38,837 nucleotides of DNA from QQWI01 sp964522015. GTDB lineage: Bacteria > Bacillota > Clostridia > Peptostreptococcales > Acidaminobacteraceae. Below, in pieces: positions 1 to 8,821 of the stretch; the first letter of the stretch is position 1, and every line of letters begins with the position of its first letter. The translations under genes and the position numbers were made by a program. The notes under the pieces are model-generated. The model made no database searches. It had not been told where the DNA came from and was given only the letters and a program-made list of their open reading frames with translations. The DNA lies in NCBI GenBank assembly GCA_964522015.1, contig CAZFST010000035.1, forward strand, positions 1 through 38,837. Direction: 5' to 3'.

Positions 1-97
1 CAATTTTCGGGGCTTGATATTACATTTTAGGCATTATAAGTCCTAAAGTCAGGAAACACTCTAATCTAGAATTAAGGTTAATTTAAGGCGATTTCAT

Positions 98-138
98 AAA
101 TAAAGCTGCTGCGAGACCTTCAAAATCCTCGCAACAGC
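98..138 (-). terminator. Terminator of the Lon-type protease gene
   Basis: Arms at 105-115 and 128-138 (GCTGCTGCGAG against CTCGCAACAGC) pair over 11 positions with one G-U wobble. Read on the minus strand the stem is followed by TTTATTTATG, an imperfect U tract. It lies just after the protease stop codon. The rest of positions 1-97 shows no gene; a weaker 6-bp inverted repeat (TTTAGG/CCTAAA) lies near 28-49. Confidence 0.65.
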
Positions 139-162
139 CTATCGTCTCAATACAACAACAGA

Positions 163-2622
163 TTACTTTTCGTTTTTTTCCTTAGACTTACTCCCCTCTT
201 CGCTTTTTTCATCTTTCTTTTTCTTAGAGTCGCTAGACCGTTGCTTAAGTGGTTTGGCCAAGGCTTGAATCCGCTTATTGACTAGGTCATGGATTGAACC
301 TTTTGTGAATTCTCCACTCTTGATGCGCACGCCCGCAGCCCGGTCCATCAATAGTTCTATCCCTTCGTCAATGGTCTTGACGGAATAAATATGGAACATA
401 CCGGCTTTGACAGCCTCCACCACATAATCGGCTAACATTAAGTTTTTCACATTTTGATGGGGAATGATAACCCCTTGTAGTCCTGTGAGACCTTTTAAAC
501 GGCACACATTATAATAACCTTCGATTTTTTCGTTGACCCCACCAATCGGCTGGATTTCCCCTCTTTGATTGACAGAACCAGTAACGGCCAGGGACTGATT
601 AATCGGCACGCCTGATAGTGATGATAGGATTGCATAAAGCTCAGTAGATGATGCTGAGTCTCCTTCAATACCGGAATATAACTGTTCAAATACAATTGTA
701 GCTGTCAAACTTAGTGGCTTATCCTGTGCATAGGTATGACCAAGGTAACCAGAGATAATCATAACACCTTTATCGTGTAAACTGCCACTGGTCCGTACTT
801 CTCTTTCAATATTAACCAGACCCGCTTGTCCTCTAAAGGTTGAAACCGTAATCTTACTTGGCTTACCAAATGAATGTTGACCACTACCCACCACAGCAAG
901 ACCATTGATTTCACCTACTTTAAAGCCTTCAACGTCCATTAAGTAGGTGCCATCATCAAATAGTTCCATGGTCTTTTCTTCGTATTTGTTGATACGGTGA
1001 CGTTTTTCTTCTAAGGCAGTGTTGACGTGGTGCTCTGTGACAATTTTATCCCCTTTAACTTCTGCCCAAGCATCCGCTTCAATCAGAACATCCACCAGAC
1101 GATTGAGATGGGAACTCATTCGGTCCTTGTGGTCCGCCAGCCTTGTGGCATAAAGTACGATACGACCAACGGCATATCGGTCAAATGGTCGTAATCCTTG
1201 AAGTTCGCAGTGCTTAGCTACAAAACGGGCCAATTTATTCATATTGTCTGGGGACCGTTCCATTTCAACATCAAAATCTGCTTCAATCTTAAAGAGCTTT
1301 CTAAACTCTTCGTCGTAATAAGATAAAAGAGAATAGGTATAGGAATCCCCAATGATAATGACTTTAACATCAAGGGGAATTGGGTCTGGTTTCAGGCTTG
1401 CCGCTACAACATAACCAGAATGACTACCCATGCCCTCAATGGTGATTTGCTGATCCAATAGAGCTCGTTTTAGAGAACCCCACGAATAGTAACTGTTGAG
1501 TAAGTCCTTGGCATGGAGAATGAGAAATCCACCATTAGCAAGGTGCAGTGCCCCTGGTTTGATCTGAGTAAAATCTGTTCGCATGACGCCAAATTCGTTT
1601 CTATATTCAATAGAACCAATCAGATTCGAAAAAATCGGGTTGCTTTCAAAGCGTATGGGAGCATTTTTAAGTTCTGTGTTATCCACAAACAAGTTGATTT
1701 TATAGCGATCAAAGAATGCCTCTGGATTTCGATTTGACATCAAGGCCAAAGGATTTTGCTCTTCTTTTTCGTGTTTGCTCTTGAACTGATCAATGTGCTC
1801 CACGATGTCGGTGGTTAACGATTCTAGATAGGCATCCAAAGTCGCATCACTTTCAAAATTCTCTTTAATTTTAAGAATGTGATAACTGACAACCCTATGT
1901 CCCATCTGAGCATCGAGTTCTTTGACGTTCTTGCGATAGACTTCTTCCTCTTCTCTCAATTGGTTAAAGAGTTCAACGGTTTCCAAGCTCAGCTTCTCGG
2001 AATTCTCTTTCATTTCGCTATAGTCTTCATCGGAAATATTACGATAGGCTTCTTCTGTCATGGGTTCCCCATCGATAATGGGGATACTCACAAGGCCTCG
2101 CTCATTTTGGCTGAATCGAAAGCCAAAATTATCCCCTAGGGCATTGAGATCATCGATAATCTTTCCCGTAATTTCTTGATATTGTTTAAGAATACCGTTC
2201 TTAGTGTTCTCATATTCTTTTGAGGTGAATACAGTTTGAATTTCTTTTTTAAGAAAACCAACGGTTTTCTCCATCCATTTCACAAATTCTTTACCAGTCC
2301 CAGCTTTCAATCTAATCGGTTTAGGTTGGTGGGGATTTTCAAAATTATTGACATAGATCCAATCGTTCGGTACCGGTTTACTGGCTGCTTGCTTTTCTGT
2401 GATTTGCATGACGTAACTAGTTCTTCCAGTGCCCCAACTACCCGCTACATAGACATTATAACCTTTCTTTTTAATAGCCAATCCAAAGTCGATGGCCTTT
2501 GTGGCTCTTTCCTGTGCGATTAGGCCCTGTAATGGCGTTAGTTCTTCTGTGGTTTCAAAGTCAAAACAATCAATATTGCACCGACTTGTCAACTCATCTA
2601 CACTGAGTCTTTTGGCTTTCAT
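163..2622 (-). CDS. Lon-family ATP-dependent protease (LonB-like, AAA_32 type)
   Basis: An 819-residue cytoplasmic protease fusing an AAA ATPase to a Lon-type peptidase. The P-loop is at about residues 59-69 (AGSWGTGRTSY), with Arg where the classical Walker A has Lys; from memory this is common in this subfamily. A long helical, charged insert follows (about 110-290). The Lon peptidase domain has the Ser-Lys dyad: Ser656 in GDSASS and Lys699 in NEKIEG, 43 residues apart as in E. coli Lon. There is no N-terminal LAN substrate domain, so this is not classical LonA. The C-terminus (about 785-819) is a lysine/glutamate-rich tail. Start ATG follows GGGAGGGG. It is monocistronic, bounded by terminators on both sides. 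Substrates cannot be read from the sequence. Confidence 0.9.
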   Translation of the reverse strand: MKAKRLSVDELTSRCNIDCFDFETTEELTPLQGLIAQERATKAIDFGLAIKKKGYNVYVAGSWGTGRTSYVMQITEKQAASKPVPNDWIYVNNFENPHQPKPIRLKAGTGKEFVKWMEKTVGFLKKEIQTVFTSKEYENTKNGILKQYQEITGKIIDDLNALGDNFGFRFSQNERGLVSIPIIDGEPMTEEAYRNISDEDYSEMKENSEKLSLETVELFNQLREEEEVYRKNVKELDAQMGHRVVSYHILKIKENFESDATLDAYLESLTTDIVEHIDQFKSKHEKEEQNPLALMSNRNPEAFFDRYKINLFVDNTELKNAPIRFESNPIFSNLIGSIEYRNEFGVMRTDFTQIKPGALHLANGGFLILHAKDLLNSYYSWGSLKRALLDQQITIEGMGSHSGYVVAASLKPDPIPLDVKVIIIGDSYTYSLLSYYDEEFRKLFKIEADFDVEMERSPDNMNKLARFVAKHCELQGLRPFDRYAVGRIVLYATRLADHKDRMSSHLNRLVDVLIEADAWAEVKGDKIVTEHHVNTALEEKRHRINKYEEKTMELFDDGTYLMDVEGFKVGEINGLAVVGSGQHSFGKPSKITVSTFRGQAGLVNIEREVRTSGSLHDKGVMIISGYLGHTYAQDKPLSLTATIVFEQLYSGIEGDSASSTELYAILSSLSGVPINQSLAVTGSVNQRGEIQPIGGVNEKIEGYYNVCRLKGLTGLQGVIIPHQNVKNLMLADYVVEAVKAGMFHIYSVKTIDEGIELLMDRAAGVRIKSGEFTKGSIHDLVNKRIQALAKPLKQRSSDSKKKKDEKSEEGSKSKEKNEK

Positions 2623-2680
2623 TGGCCCCTCCCATTAAAGCGATTGTGTATTTTGTAACTTACATTACATCATTACCCCA

Positions 2681-2729
2681 AAAACAAAAGAACCACCAAC
2701 AAATCTTAATAAGAAATGTTTGTGGTTCT
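2681..2729 (-). terminator. Terminator of the surface-polysaccharide operon
   Basis: Arms at 2689-2700 and 2717-2729 pair as AGAACCAC and AACA with their complements, with a one-base bulge. On the minus strand the hairpin is followed by TTTTGTTTTT. It ends the transcript that runs from the flippase gene through the polymerase-type gene. Confidence 0.8.
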
Positions 2730-2764
2730 GATTTTTACTGATTTATAATTTACGGCTCTAATTT

Positions 2765-4240
2765 TTACTGTTCTGATGGCTCATACGTCAATGCAATTGC
2801 TACAATGGCCCAAAACCAAATAATCATCAAGGGCACTTCAAAGATATTTTCAACGGCATTTTGGATTACTAACCCCAAAAGACCGATGAACATACCCATG
2901 ACCATGAGCATATGTTCAGGGGTTGTTTGTCTTTGAATCAGCCGTTTAACATGTGCTAGGGTAGTTAGCAACAGCGCAAAAAGTGCACCTAATCCAATGG
3001 CGCCCATTTCGCCAAGGGTTTTAAAGTAATAGCTATCCACGTAGAATGGCGTTAACTCGTAATGGGTTGCAACCGCACCACCAAAACGCCCCAATCCTTG
3101 ACCAAACCAGGGTTTTTCTAACCATTGCTCTATGGCATACTGATAACGAATAATCCGACCGCCCTTTGCTGATTTTGCGAAATATTCTGGTGTAAACAGA
3201 TAGAATATACGATTTGCAATGCTTTTAAATGCCATGAGCCCTGCGCCTAAGGCAACAATTAAGTATTTCAGCACTTTAGGATAAAACAGTACAAAATAAA
3301 TGGCTACCGCTCCACCAATGGCTAAATAGGCTTGTCTAGAGTAGGTGTATAGTAGACCAAACAGCATCACAGGTAGGGCTGACCAGGCTAGCCATTTTAA
3401 AAAGCTTTTTTTCTCTGTGCAAGCAATGGTAAACACCACTGGTAGTAATAAGACAAAGATAGCAGACAGAATATTGGGACTGCCAATAATTGAAAATGCA
3501 CGGGTTGTAATGGTTTCTGTTGAATCCACCCAATTGCCTGGCATCGGTACATTACGGACAATCTGATAGACGCTATGCCAACCTAGGAAAGCCCCTGAAA
3601 GGACAAGATTGGTTAGGGTCAGTCTCCGGTTGCTGATTTGAATCATTTGACGAAAGATAAAAAACCACAAAAGGTACTGGTAAACCGCTCTAAAACCATC
3701 AATAGCGACGTTTGATTCCGGCGACACCAAGGAGAATAGACCAATACCCACCATAAAGAAAAAGGTTACCATTAAATCGATAGCACCATAACGGAACCGA
3801 TACCCAGTTTTAAGCCAAAGTGGTCTTAAAACCAAATAGCCGATTAGGCCGAATAGCATCACTTCATCCCAGATACCAGAAACTCTTTCAAATGCACCAA
3901 TTTTACGCATAGCAAAATCGATAAACATAAAGTTGATTGGAAAAATAATCATCCATCCATCGACTTTTTCTAAGGTTGCCGTATTTTTTTTGTGATAGCC
4001 ATTGCTTTCGCCAAAGAAATAACTCTTCTGGCCAGCGCGGTTCATTGCCTCTTGAAGCTTATGGATTTGACCCACGATGATTTGTGTGAAGCCGAAAACA
4101 GCACTTCTCTCTAGCCACAGCAAAGGATTCTTATTCTTCTTTTGACTGTGGGCAAACAGTAGTGAAATCAGTGTGTTAAATCCGTTAATCGCAGCGATCC
4201 CTGTTTTATAGAGTAAGCTGTCTTTAAGTGAAACCCACAT
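2765..4240 (-). CDS. O-antigen ligase/polymerase family membrane protein (Wzy/WaaL type)
   Basis: A 491-residue polytopic membrane protein with roughly ten to twelve hydrophobic segments and a larger external loop at about residues 350-400 that holds GRIIRYQYAIEQWLEKPWFG and GLGRFGG. This pattern is typical of Wzy_C/O-antigen ligase proteins, which polymerise or ligate undecaprenyl-linked oligosaccharides outside the membrane. It is the last gene of the operon, one base after the upstream stop codon, with a GAGGAG site before the ATG. As the only polymerase-like gene here it probably polymerises the repeat unit flipped by the Wzx protein. Family assignment is firm; polymerase versus ligase cannot be decided. 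Confidence 0.82.
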   Translation of the reverse strand: MWVSLKDSLLYKTGIAAINGFNTLISLLFAHSQKKNKNPLLWLERSAVFGFTQIIVGQIHKLQEAMNRAGQKSYFFGESNGYHKKNTATLEKVDGWMIIFPINFMFIDFAMRKIGAFERVSGIWDEVMLFGLIGYLVLRPLWLKTGYRFRYGAIDLMVTFFFMVGIGLFSLVSPESNVAIDGFRAVYQYLLWFFIFRQMIQISNRRLTLTNLVLSGAFLGWHSVYQIVRNVPMPGNWVDSTETITTRAFSIIGSPNILSAIFVLLLPVVFTIACTEKKSFLKWLAWSALPVMLFGLLYTYSRQAYLAIGGAVAIYFVLFYPKVLKYLIVALGAGLMAFKSIANRIFYLFTPEYFAKSAKGGRIIRYQYAIEQWLEKPWFGQGLGRFGGAVATHYELTPFYVDSYYFKTLGEMGAIGLGALFALLLTTLAHVKRLIQRQTTPEHMLMVMGMFIGLLGLVIQNAVENIFEVPLMIIWFWAIVAIALTYEPSEQ

Positions 4241-4241
4241 A

Positions 4242-4715
4242 TTACTCCTCGACTTTCAACACACGTGATGAGAACTTATAGATATTGGACTCCAAGAAGA
4301 TCATCATACCTGTTCGGACCTCTTGACTGCCGAGTTTGAGAACGGGGCCTTTTACTTCAACCTCTGCTTCGATGGTCACGATGGCCTTTGATTGCTCAAC
4401 TGCTACGGTTTCCATTTTTTTCTCATCCATGATAACCCGTGGGGTTTTTAAATCAATAATTTCAACAGCCGTTACAGTTGCATTTAAATCCCGTTTTGCA
4501 TCGGCTAATTGGCTTCCAACTTCAATGTATTCAAGCATTTGTCTTTCTTTGGCAAACGCCTCCACTTGAATGGTTACTTTTTTGGTTTTTGTCTGCACAC
4601 TGCTTGGATCGATGCCCCCATCTGTAATCTTATAGCCGATGGCAATCACAACAAATATCGCTAGTATTAATATGACCCAATCAAGGGTTTTCATGATGCG
4701 TTTAGTAGCCCTCAT
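4242..4715 (-). CDS. DUF4330-like membrane-anchored protein, copy 1
   Basis: A 157-residue protein with a short basic N-terminus, one membrane helix (about residues 13-29, WVILILAIFVVIAIGY) and a beta-rich extracellular remainder. The end (about 120-157) includes GSQEVRTGMMIFLESNIYKF, which parallels the end of the neighbouring gene, so the two look like paralogues. I place it in the DUF4330 family by its layout and its position among polysaccharide genes; no biochemical function is known to me. It lies 9 bases after its paralogue and one base before the polymerase-type gene, so it is co-transcribed. A G-rich site (GGGGGGAG) precedes the ATG closely, and a downstream Met (MKTLDW) is an alternative start. 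A role in polymer export or chain handling is only inference. Confidence 0.7.
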   Translation of the reverse strand: MRATKRIMKTLDWVILILAIFVVIAIGYKITDGGIDPSSVQTKTKKVTIQVEAFAKERQMLEYIEVGSQLADAKRDLNATVTAVEIIDLKTPRVIMDEKKMETVAVEQSKAIVTIEAEVEVKGPVLKLGSQEVRTGMMIFLESNIYKFSSRVLKVEE

Positions 4716-4724
4716 TCTCCCCCC

Positions 4725-5207
4725 CTATTTAACTTTCTCGAGTTTCACAAGATAGCCAAAAGCTTCAGCTTTAGACGTCTTAGCATAAAAATTTAAACCG
4801 ACTTTTACCTCTTGACCGCCAAACTCCATATAAGAGGCATATCGATTCGCCTGAATCTCGCAGGAGACGTATAAATCATAATAGTCAGGTTCAACAATTT
4901 GTTTCACTTGTCCATCGGTTAATTCAAATACCAAAGAGGGTTTGAATTCAATACCTGTGATTTTTCCAACTTGTTCTTTGCCGTTGGCTACCAAGATATC
5001 GCCTACCTTAAATGCATTGACGGTGGTCATTGGTACTGACAAAGCTTTTGTCGTGACCAAAAGGGTTTGCTTGCCACCAACACCATCACTTGATACCACA
5101 GTATCCCCAAATAGGGCATCGCGATTCAGGATGACCAGTGCAGCGCAAACAATCAATAGTAAAATCACCGCATCTACCCAATTAAATTTTAAGCTAGTCT
5201 GTTTCAT
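4725..5207 (-). CDS. DUF4330-like membrane-anchored protein, copy 2
   Basis: A 160-residue protein with one N-terminal membrane helix (about residues 8-25, WVDAVILLLIVCAALVILN) and an extracellular beta-rich domain ending in GGQEVKVGLNFYAKTSKAEAFGYLV-like sequence, which matches the C-terminal pattern of the next gene. The reading frame is open six codons further upstream, but GAGGAG sits 5 bases before the ATG at 5207, so I take that as the start. The site lies inside the end of the upstream glycosyltransferase gene, whose stop is at 5209, which indicates translational coupling. Function unknown. The tandem paralogues between sugar-transfer genes and the polymerase gene suggest a shared role at the outer face of the membrane. 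Confidence 0.72.
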   Translation of the reverse strand: MKQTSLKFNWVDAVILLLIVCAALVILNRDALFGDTVVSSDGVGGKQTLLVTTKALSVPMTTVNAFKVGDILVANGKEQVGKITGIEFKPSLVFELTDGQVKQIVEPDYYDLYVSCEIQANRYASYMEFGGQEVKVGLNFYAKTSKAEAFGYLVKLEKVK

Positions 5208-5208
5208 T

Positions 5209-6321
5209 TTAACTCCTCTTCTCAATGCATTTTTGATAAAACTGCATATAGCGCTTTGCCATCACATGATTGCTATAATCGTTATTGACCTTTGCTTTTA
5301 AAGCCCGTCCCATTGCCAATCTTTGATCTTCATTTATAATCAAATGGTTCAAAGCCTTTGAGATTGCATCCACATCGCCTATGGGAACCATCAAACCATC
5401 AACTCCAGAATCAATCAGGGTTTGCATCCCACTGACCGCAGTACAGACAACTGGTTTTTCTAAGATTCCAGCTTCCATCACAGAATAAGATACACCTTCA
5501 CTGTGAGAGGTCAGCATATTAATATCGATAGCGTTATAAAAATCATATACTTTCTCAACAAAACCGATTAAATGCACTTGTTCTCCAAGGCCTAGCTTTT
5601 CAATTTGCTCTTTGTAAGAGTCAATCAACCCTTGGTCACCGGTTCCAGCAATCAGAAATTGAACGGGTTGACCTTTAAATGGCAACGCAGCATTGATAAG
5701 GACATCAATCCCCTTAACTGGATGTAGACGGGCCGCTATACCGCAGATCACTTGACCACTGGGGATGTGATAACGGGCTAAGAACGCCTCTTTGGTTTCT
5801 GTGACAGAAACCAAAGAAATATCCAGTCCATTGGGTATATAAAGACAACGTTCGCTAGAAACCCCATCGCTCATCAGTAGCTTTGCAAATTTATCCGACA
5901 CCGTAATAAAAAAAGGTATGCGACTGATATTCCATTTGATAATCGGAATTGCGATACGGCCTTTTAAGGTTTTAATGCCATATTCCTGATAATAATCAGA
6001 ATGAATTGTTGCAACCACTGTCGACTGATGTTTTCTGATAGAGAGCGCAGCTAATAGCATGGGTTTTAGCCCATGGACATGAATCAAACAACCTTGCTTT
6101 TGAAGTGTTTTCAATTTAGACCACAAGCGAAAAAGTGGCATCACACTTACTGGCACGACCTCAATTGCTATACCACTGGCTTGACACCATGTCACAATCT
6201 TCCCTGAACCAATGGCAATGACACTAACATCTGCCACTAACCGCTGGGCAGCAATCAGCGCACTCACTTGAGTGGTTGCACCACCTACATCATTTCCGTT
6301 GACAATGTGAATAATTTTCAT
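5209..6321 (-). CDS. GT4-family glycosyltransferase
   Basis: A 370-residue cytoplasmic glycosyltransferase of the GT-B fold. The N-terminal half opens with HIVNGNDVGGATTQV, the usual glycine-rich acceptor-site loop. The C-terminal nucleotide-sugar domain starts near residue 190 (GIAARLHPVKGIDVLINA) and carries the E-x7-E type motif in EGVSYSVMEAG. It transfers a sugar from an activated donor to the growing lipid-linked repeat; donor and linkage cannot be read. It lies 8 bases after another GT4 gene. Start ATG follows AGGGG. The family assignment is secure. Confidence 0.88.
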   Translation of the reverse strand: MKIIHIVNGNDVGGATTQVSALIAAQRLVADVSVIAIGSGKIVTWCQASGIAIEVVPVSVMPLFRLWSKLKTLQKQGCLIHVHGLKPMLLAALSIRKHQSTVVATIHSDYYQEYGIKTLKGRIAIPIIKWNISRIPFFITVSDKFAKLLMSDGVSSERCLYIPNGLDISLVSVTETKEAFLARYHIPSGQVICGIAARLHPVKGIDVLINAALPFKGQPVQFLIAGTGDQGLIDSYKEQIEKLGLGEQVHLIGFVEKVYDFYNAIDINMLTSHSEGVSYSVMEAGILEKPVVCTAVSGMQTLIDSGVDGLMVPIGDVDAISKALNHLIINEDQRLAMGRALKAKVNNDYSNHVMAKRYMQFYQKCIEKRS

Positions 6322-6329
6322 TTTAACCC

Positions 6330-7565
6330 CTACGCGTTATCGAAGCACTTTGCTAATGCTTGTGCCTGTGCTTTACGACCATAACGTTCGATCGCCTGGT
6401 AACTTGGCTGATAATTGAGTTCACTCTTTTGCCACTGCTGATATCTCTTAAAAATAGCCGCTTCTATCTCAGGCACATCTGCCACATCCACCACATCACC
6501 GGTTTCTGTCTCCATAATAACCTGTGCCGCAGCACCGTCTGTGGGCACTGTTGCTAAGATGGGAACCCCTAGTTTGATATACTCAAACACCTTACCAGTA
6601 TAAAAGTTCTTTTCACTTTCAATCAGAACCAACAGATTAGCGTGTCCCATGTGTTTAAGCAATGCATCATGGGCCATATAACCGGTTGTATAGAGCACGG
6701 ATTCTAACTGAAATCGTTCTTTAAGTGCTGTCATCACATGGGCATGGATATTGCCAATAAACTCGATACTGACTTTTTCTTTTTGAATACGGCCATCAGC
6801 AATGAGATTATGAAGGGCTTGTAGCACATGATCCGGTTTTCTGCGACCATAAAGCGCACCGGCATAGATTAAATGAAATCTCTCATTACTTTGATTGCTA
6901 ACCTGATACTCACTGAAATCATCGTGATCAAAACCATTTGGGATAAAGGCACTTCTATCTGCCAGCGATGGGGTGTCCTTTAAAAAGTTTGCTAACATGA
7001 AAGGCGTATTGGTCACCAGATAGTTGCATGAGTTGACAATCATGCTCTCCATCCGTCGCTCAAAAGGATATCTTAATCGCATCCACCATTTTTCTTTGAA
7101 GTATGGATTGTTAGTCCATTCATCGCGAAAATCTACAACCCATTTAACATCCGGTCTTTTTCGCTTAATATAAGCTGCCATCAAGTGATCGCTGTAGGGA
7201 TAAGAGGTTGAATAAACCAACTTGATTTGATGCTGATCTAGAATTTTAAGAACTGTTTTTCTGTGCTGTAAGTACCAAATCACTTCAGCATCAGGGGTTA
7301 GAACGCGGGTGCCAATGGCCCTTTTAACCTTGCCGATAATGCCCTTACTATCAACCCAATCGATACTCCTTAAGTCATATCGCTTAATATCTTTTGGTAA
7401 ATCCTTCAAAAGGGTCTCATCTTTGAGACCCCCTGAGTAAGCTTTACAAACAACAAGAGGCTCATAGCCAGCTGCTGGTAAATACTTTGCAAATTTAACA
7501 CTACGTTGAACTCCAGAACCCCCAATGGGCGGAAACTCATTGGCAATCATTAAGAATCGCTTCAC
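6330..7565 (-). CDS. GT4-like glycosyltransferase
   Basis: A 411-residue GT-B glycosyltransferase. The N-terminus has NEFPPIGGSGVQRSVKFAKY, the glycine-rich loop of GT4 enzymes that act on lipid-linked acceptors. The C-terminal domain includes YAGALYGRRKPDHVLQAL and FYTGKVFEYIKLGVPILA, the region that binds the donor nucleotide. The start is a GTG whose last two bases and following A form the TGA stop of the upstream dehydrogenase (GTGA overlap), typical of translational coupling. It most likely adds one of the sugars of the repeat unit, possibly the uronic acid made by the upstream gene, which is inference. Confidence 0.85.
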   Translation of the reverse strand: MKRFLMIANEFPPIGGSGVQRSVKFAKYLPAAGYEPLVVCKAYSGGLKDETLLKDLPKDIKRYDLRSIDWVDSKGIIGKVKRAIGTRVLTPDAEVIWYLQHRKTVLKILDQHQIKLVYSTSYPYSDHLMAAYIKRKRPDVKWVVDFRDEWTNNPYFKEKWWMRLRYPFERRMESMIVNSCNYLVTNTPFMLANFLKDTPSLADRSAFIPNGFDHDDFSEYQVSNQSNERFHLIYAGALYGRRKPDHVLQALHNLIADGRIQKEKVSIEFIGNIHAHVMTALKERFQLESVLYTTGYMAHDALLKHMGHANLLVLIESEKNFYTGKVFEYIKLGVPILATVPTDGAAAQVIMETETGDVVDVADVPEIEAAIFKRYQQWQKSELNYQPSYQAIERYGRKAQAQALAKCFDNA

Positions 7566-8821
7566 GCCTTACCACTCCCCAATACATAAAAAGCAAATCG
7601 CTTATCGTTTTGAAGTTTCTCTGTCCAAGCATTTCTTGTATCCAAAATAACCGGTTTAGCAACAGCAGCCGCCAACTGATCAAAGTCGATTCCATCATAT
7701 GCCTTATGATTAACCGCCAAAACAACAACATGGGCATCTTTTACAGTCTCATAAATATCCCCTTGATATTCAGGAATAAAAGGATCGTGAATAGCCACTT
7801 CAAAACCAGCTGATTTTAGGAGATGTGCTAGCTCTACAATTGGACTTTCTCTCATATCATCAACATCAGGTTTATACGTAATCCCGAGTAACGCGATTTT
7901 TGACTTGGGCGCCGCTAGAGCTGAAATACGGTTAAGAACATGATGAGGCATGCCATCGTTGGTTTCCCGAGAAGCTAGCATAATGCGGGCAAGCTCTGGG
8001 TGCTTTTCAACGATAAACCAAGGATCGACGGCGATACAATGACCACCAACGCCAGGACCAGGCATATGGATATTCACCCGTGGATGGTGATTAGAAAACT
8101 CACGGACTTCCCAAGCGCTAATACCCATGTCTTCACAGATTTTAGCCAGTTCGTTGGCCAATGCAATATTCACATCTCGATAGGTATTCTCCATCAATTT
8201 ACACATTTCAGCTGTTTTTGCATCCGTTAAGAAAATCTTACCTTTTACAAACACTTCAAATAAGGTTTTAACGGCTTCAGAAGAGGCCAAATTAATACCA
8301 CCGACAATACGGCTATTTTCTACGAGTTCTATTAAAATTCGACCAGGTAAAACCCGTTCTGGGGAATGGGCCACAAATACATCTGTACCCATGACTAAAC
8401 CTGAAGTTTCAAGGATAGGAACGATGATATCATTGGTTGTGCCAGGAGGAGAAGTGGATTCCAAAATAACCGTATCGCCTTTTTTCACAATTGATGCAAT
8501 AGTACGGCAAGCGCTCTCGACATAAGTCATATCAGCCTTATGGTCGTGGGTAATTGGTGTTGGTACTGCGATCACGTAAACATCAGAAACTTCCAGAGTT
8601 GTGGTACCGCGCAAACGACCAACTCCCACTTCGTGTTTGACCAAATCGTCAAGGTAGGGCTCTTCAATCACAATATTGCCTTTATTTAGCTCATCAACTG
8701 TATGAGCATTGACATCATAACCCACAACGTTAAAGCCATTACTTGCAAACATCGCTGCTGTTGGCAGGCCAATGTAGCCTATACCAATGACACTGATTTT
8801 TTTACTCTTAATCGATTGCAT
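7562..8821 (-). CDS. wecC: UDP-N-acetyl-D-mannosaminuronate dehydrogenase-type nucleotide-sugar dehydrogenase
   Basis: A 419-residue NAD-dependent enzyme that oxidises C6 of a UDP-sugar in two steps to a uronic acid. The Rossmann motif GIGYIGLPTAA is at residues 13-23. The catalytic Cys262 lies in GPGVGGHCIAVDPWF, and the family Lys/Asn region is around MENTYRDVNIALANEL. The overall pattern fits the WecC/UDP-ManNAc dehydrogenase branch better than UDP-glucose dehydrogenase (GHCIAVDPWF). GGAGG stands 6 bases before the ATG, directly after the flippase stop codon. The expected partner epimerase WecB is not in the window. Substrate ManNAc is inferred from family and from the WecG gene nearby. 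Confidence 0.88.
   Translation of the reverse strand: MQSIKSKKISVIGIGYIGLPTAAMFASNGFNVVGYDVNAHTVDELNKGNIVIEEPYLDDLVKHEVGVGRLRGTTTLEVSDVYVIAVPTPITHDHKADMTYVESACRTIASIVKKGDTVILESTSPPGTTNDIIVPILETSGLVMGTDVFVAHSPERVLPGRILIELVENSRIVGGINLASSEAVKTLFEVFVKGKIFLTDAKTAEMCKLMENTYRDVNIALANELAKICEDMGISAWEVREFSNHHPRVNIHMPGPGVGGHCIAVDPWFIVEKHPELARIMLASRETNDGMPHHVLNRISALAAPKSKIALLGITYKPDVDDMRESPIVELAHLLKSAGFEVAIHDPFIPEYQGDIYETVKDAHVVVLAVNHKAYDGIDFDQLAAAVAKPVILDTRNAWTEKLQNDKRFAFYVLGSGKA

Noticed and set aside
1879..2523. Plus-strand open frames inside the Lon-type gene and many similar ones elsewhere
   Set aside because: They lie opposite well-recognised genes, lack ribosome binding sites and show no protein-like features.
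2654..2664. Short dyad TGTAACTTACA before the Lon-type gene
   Set aside because: Arms of five bases in AT-rich sequence are expected by chance.
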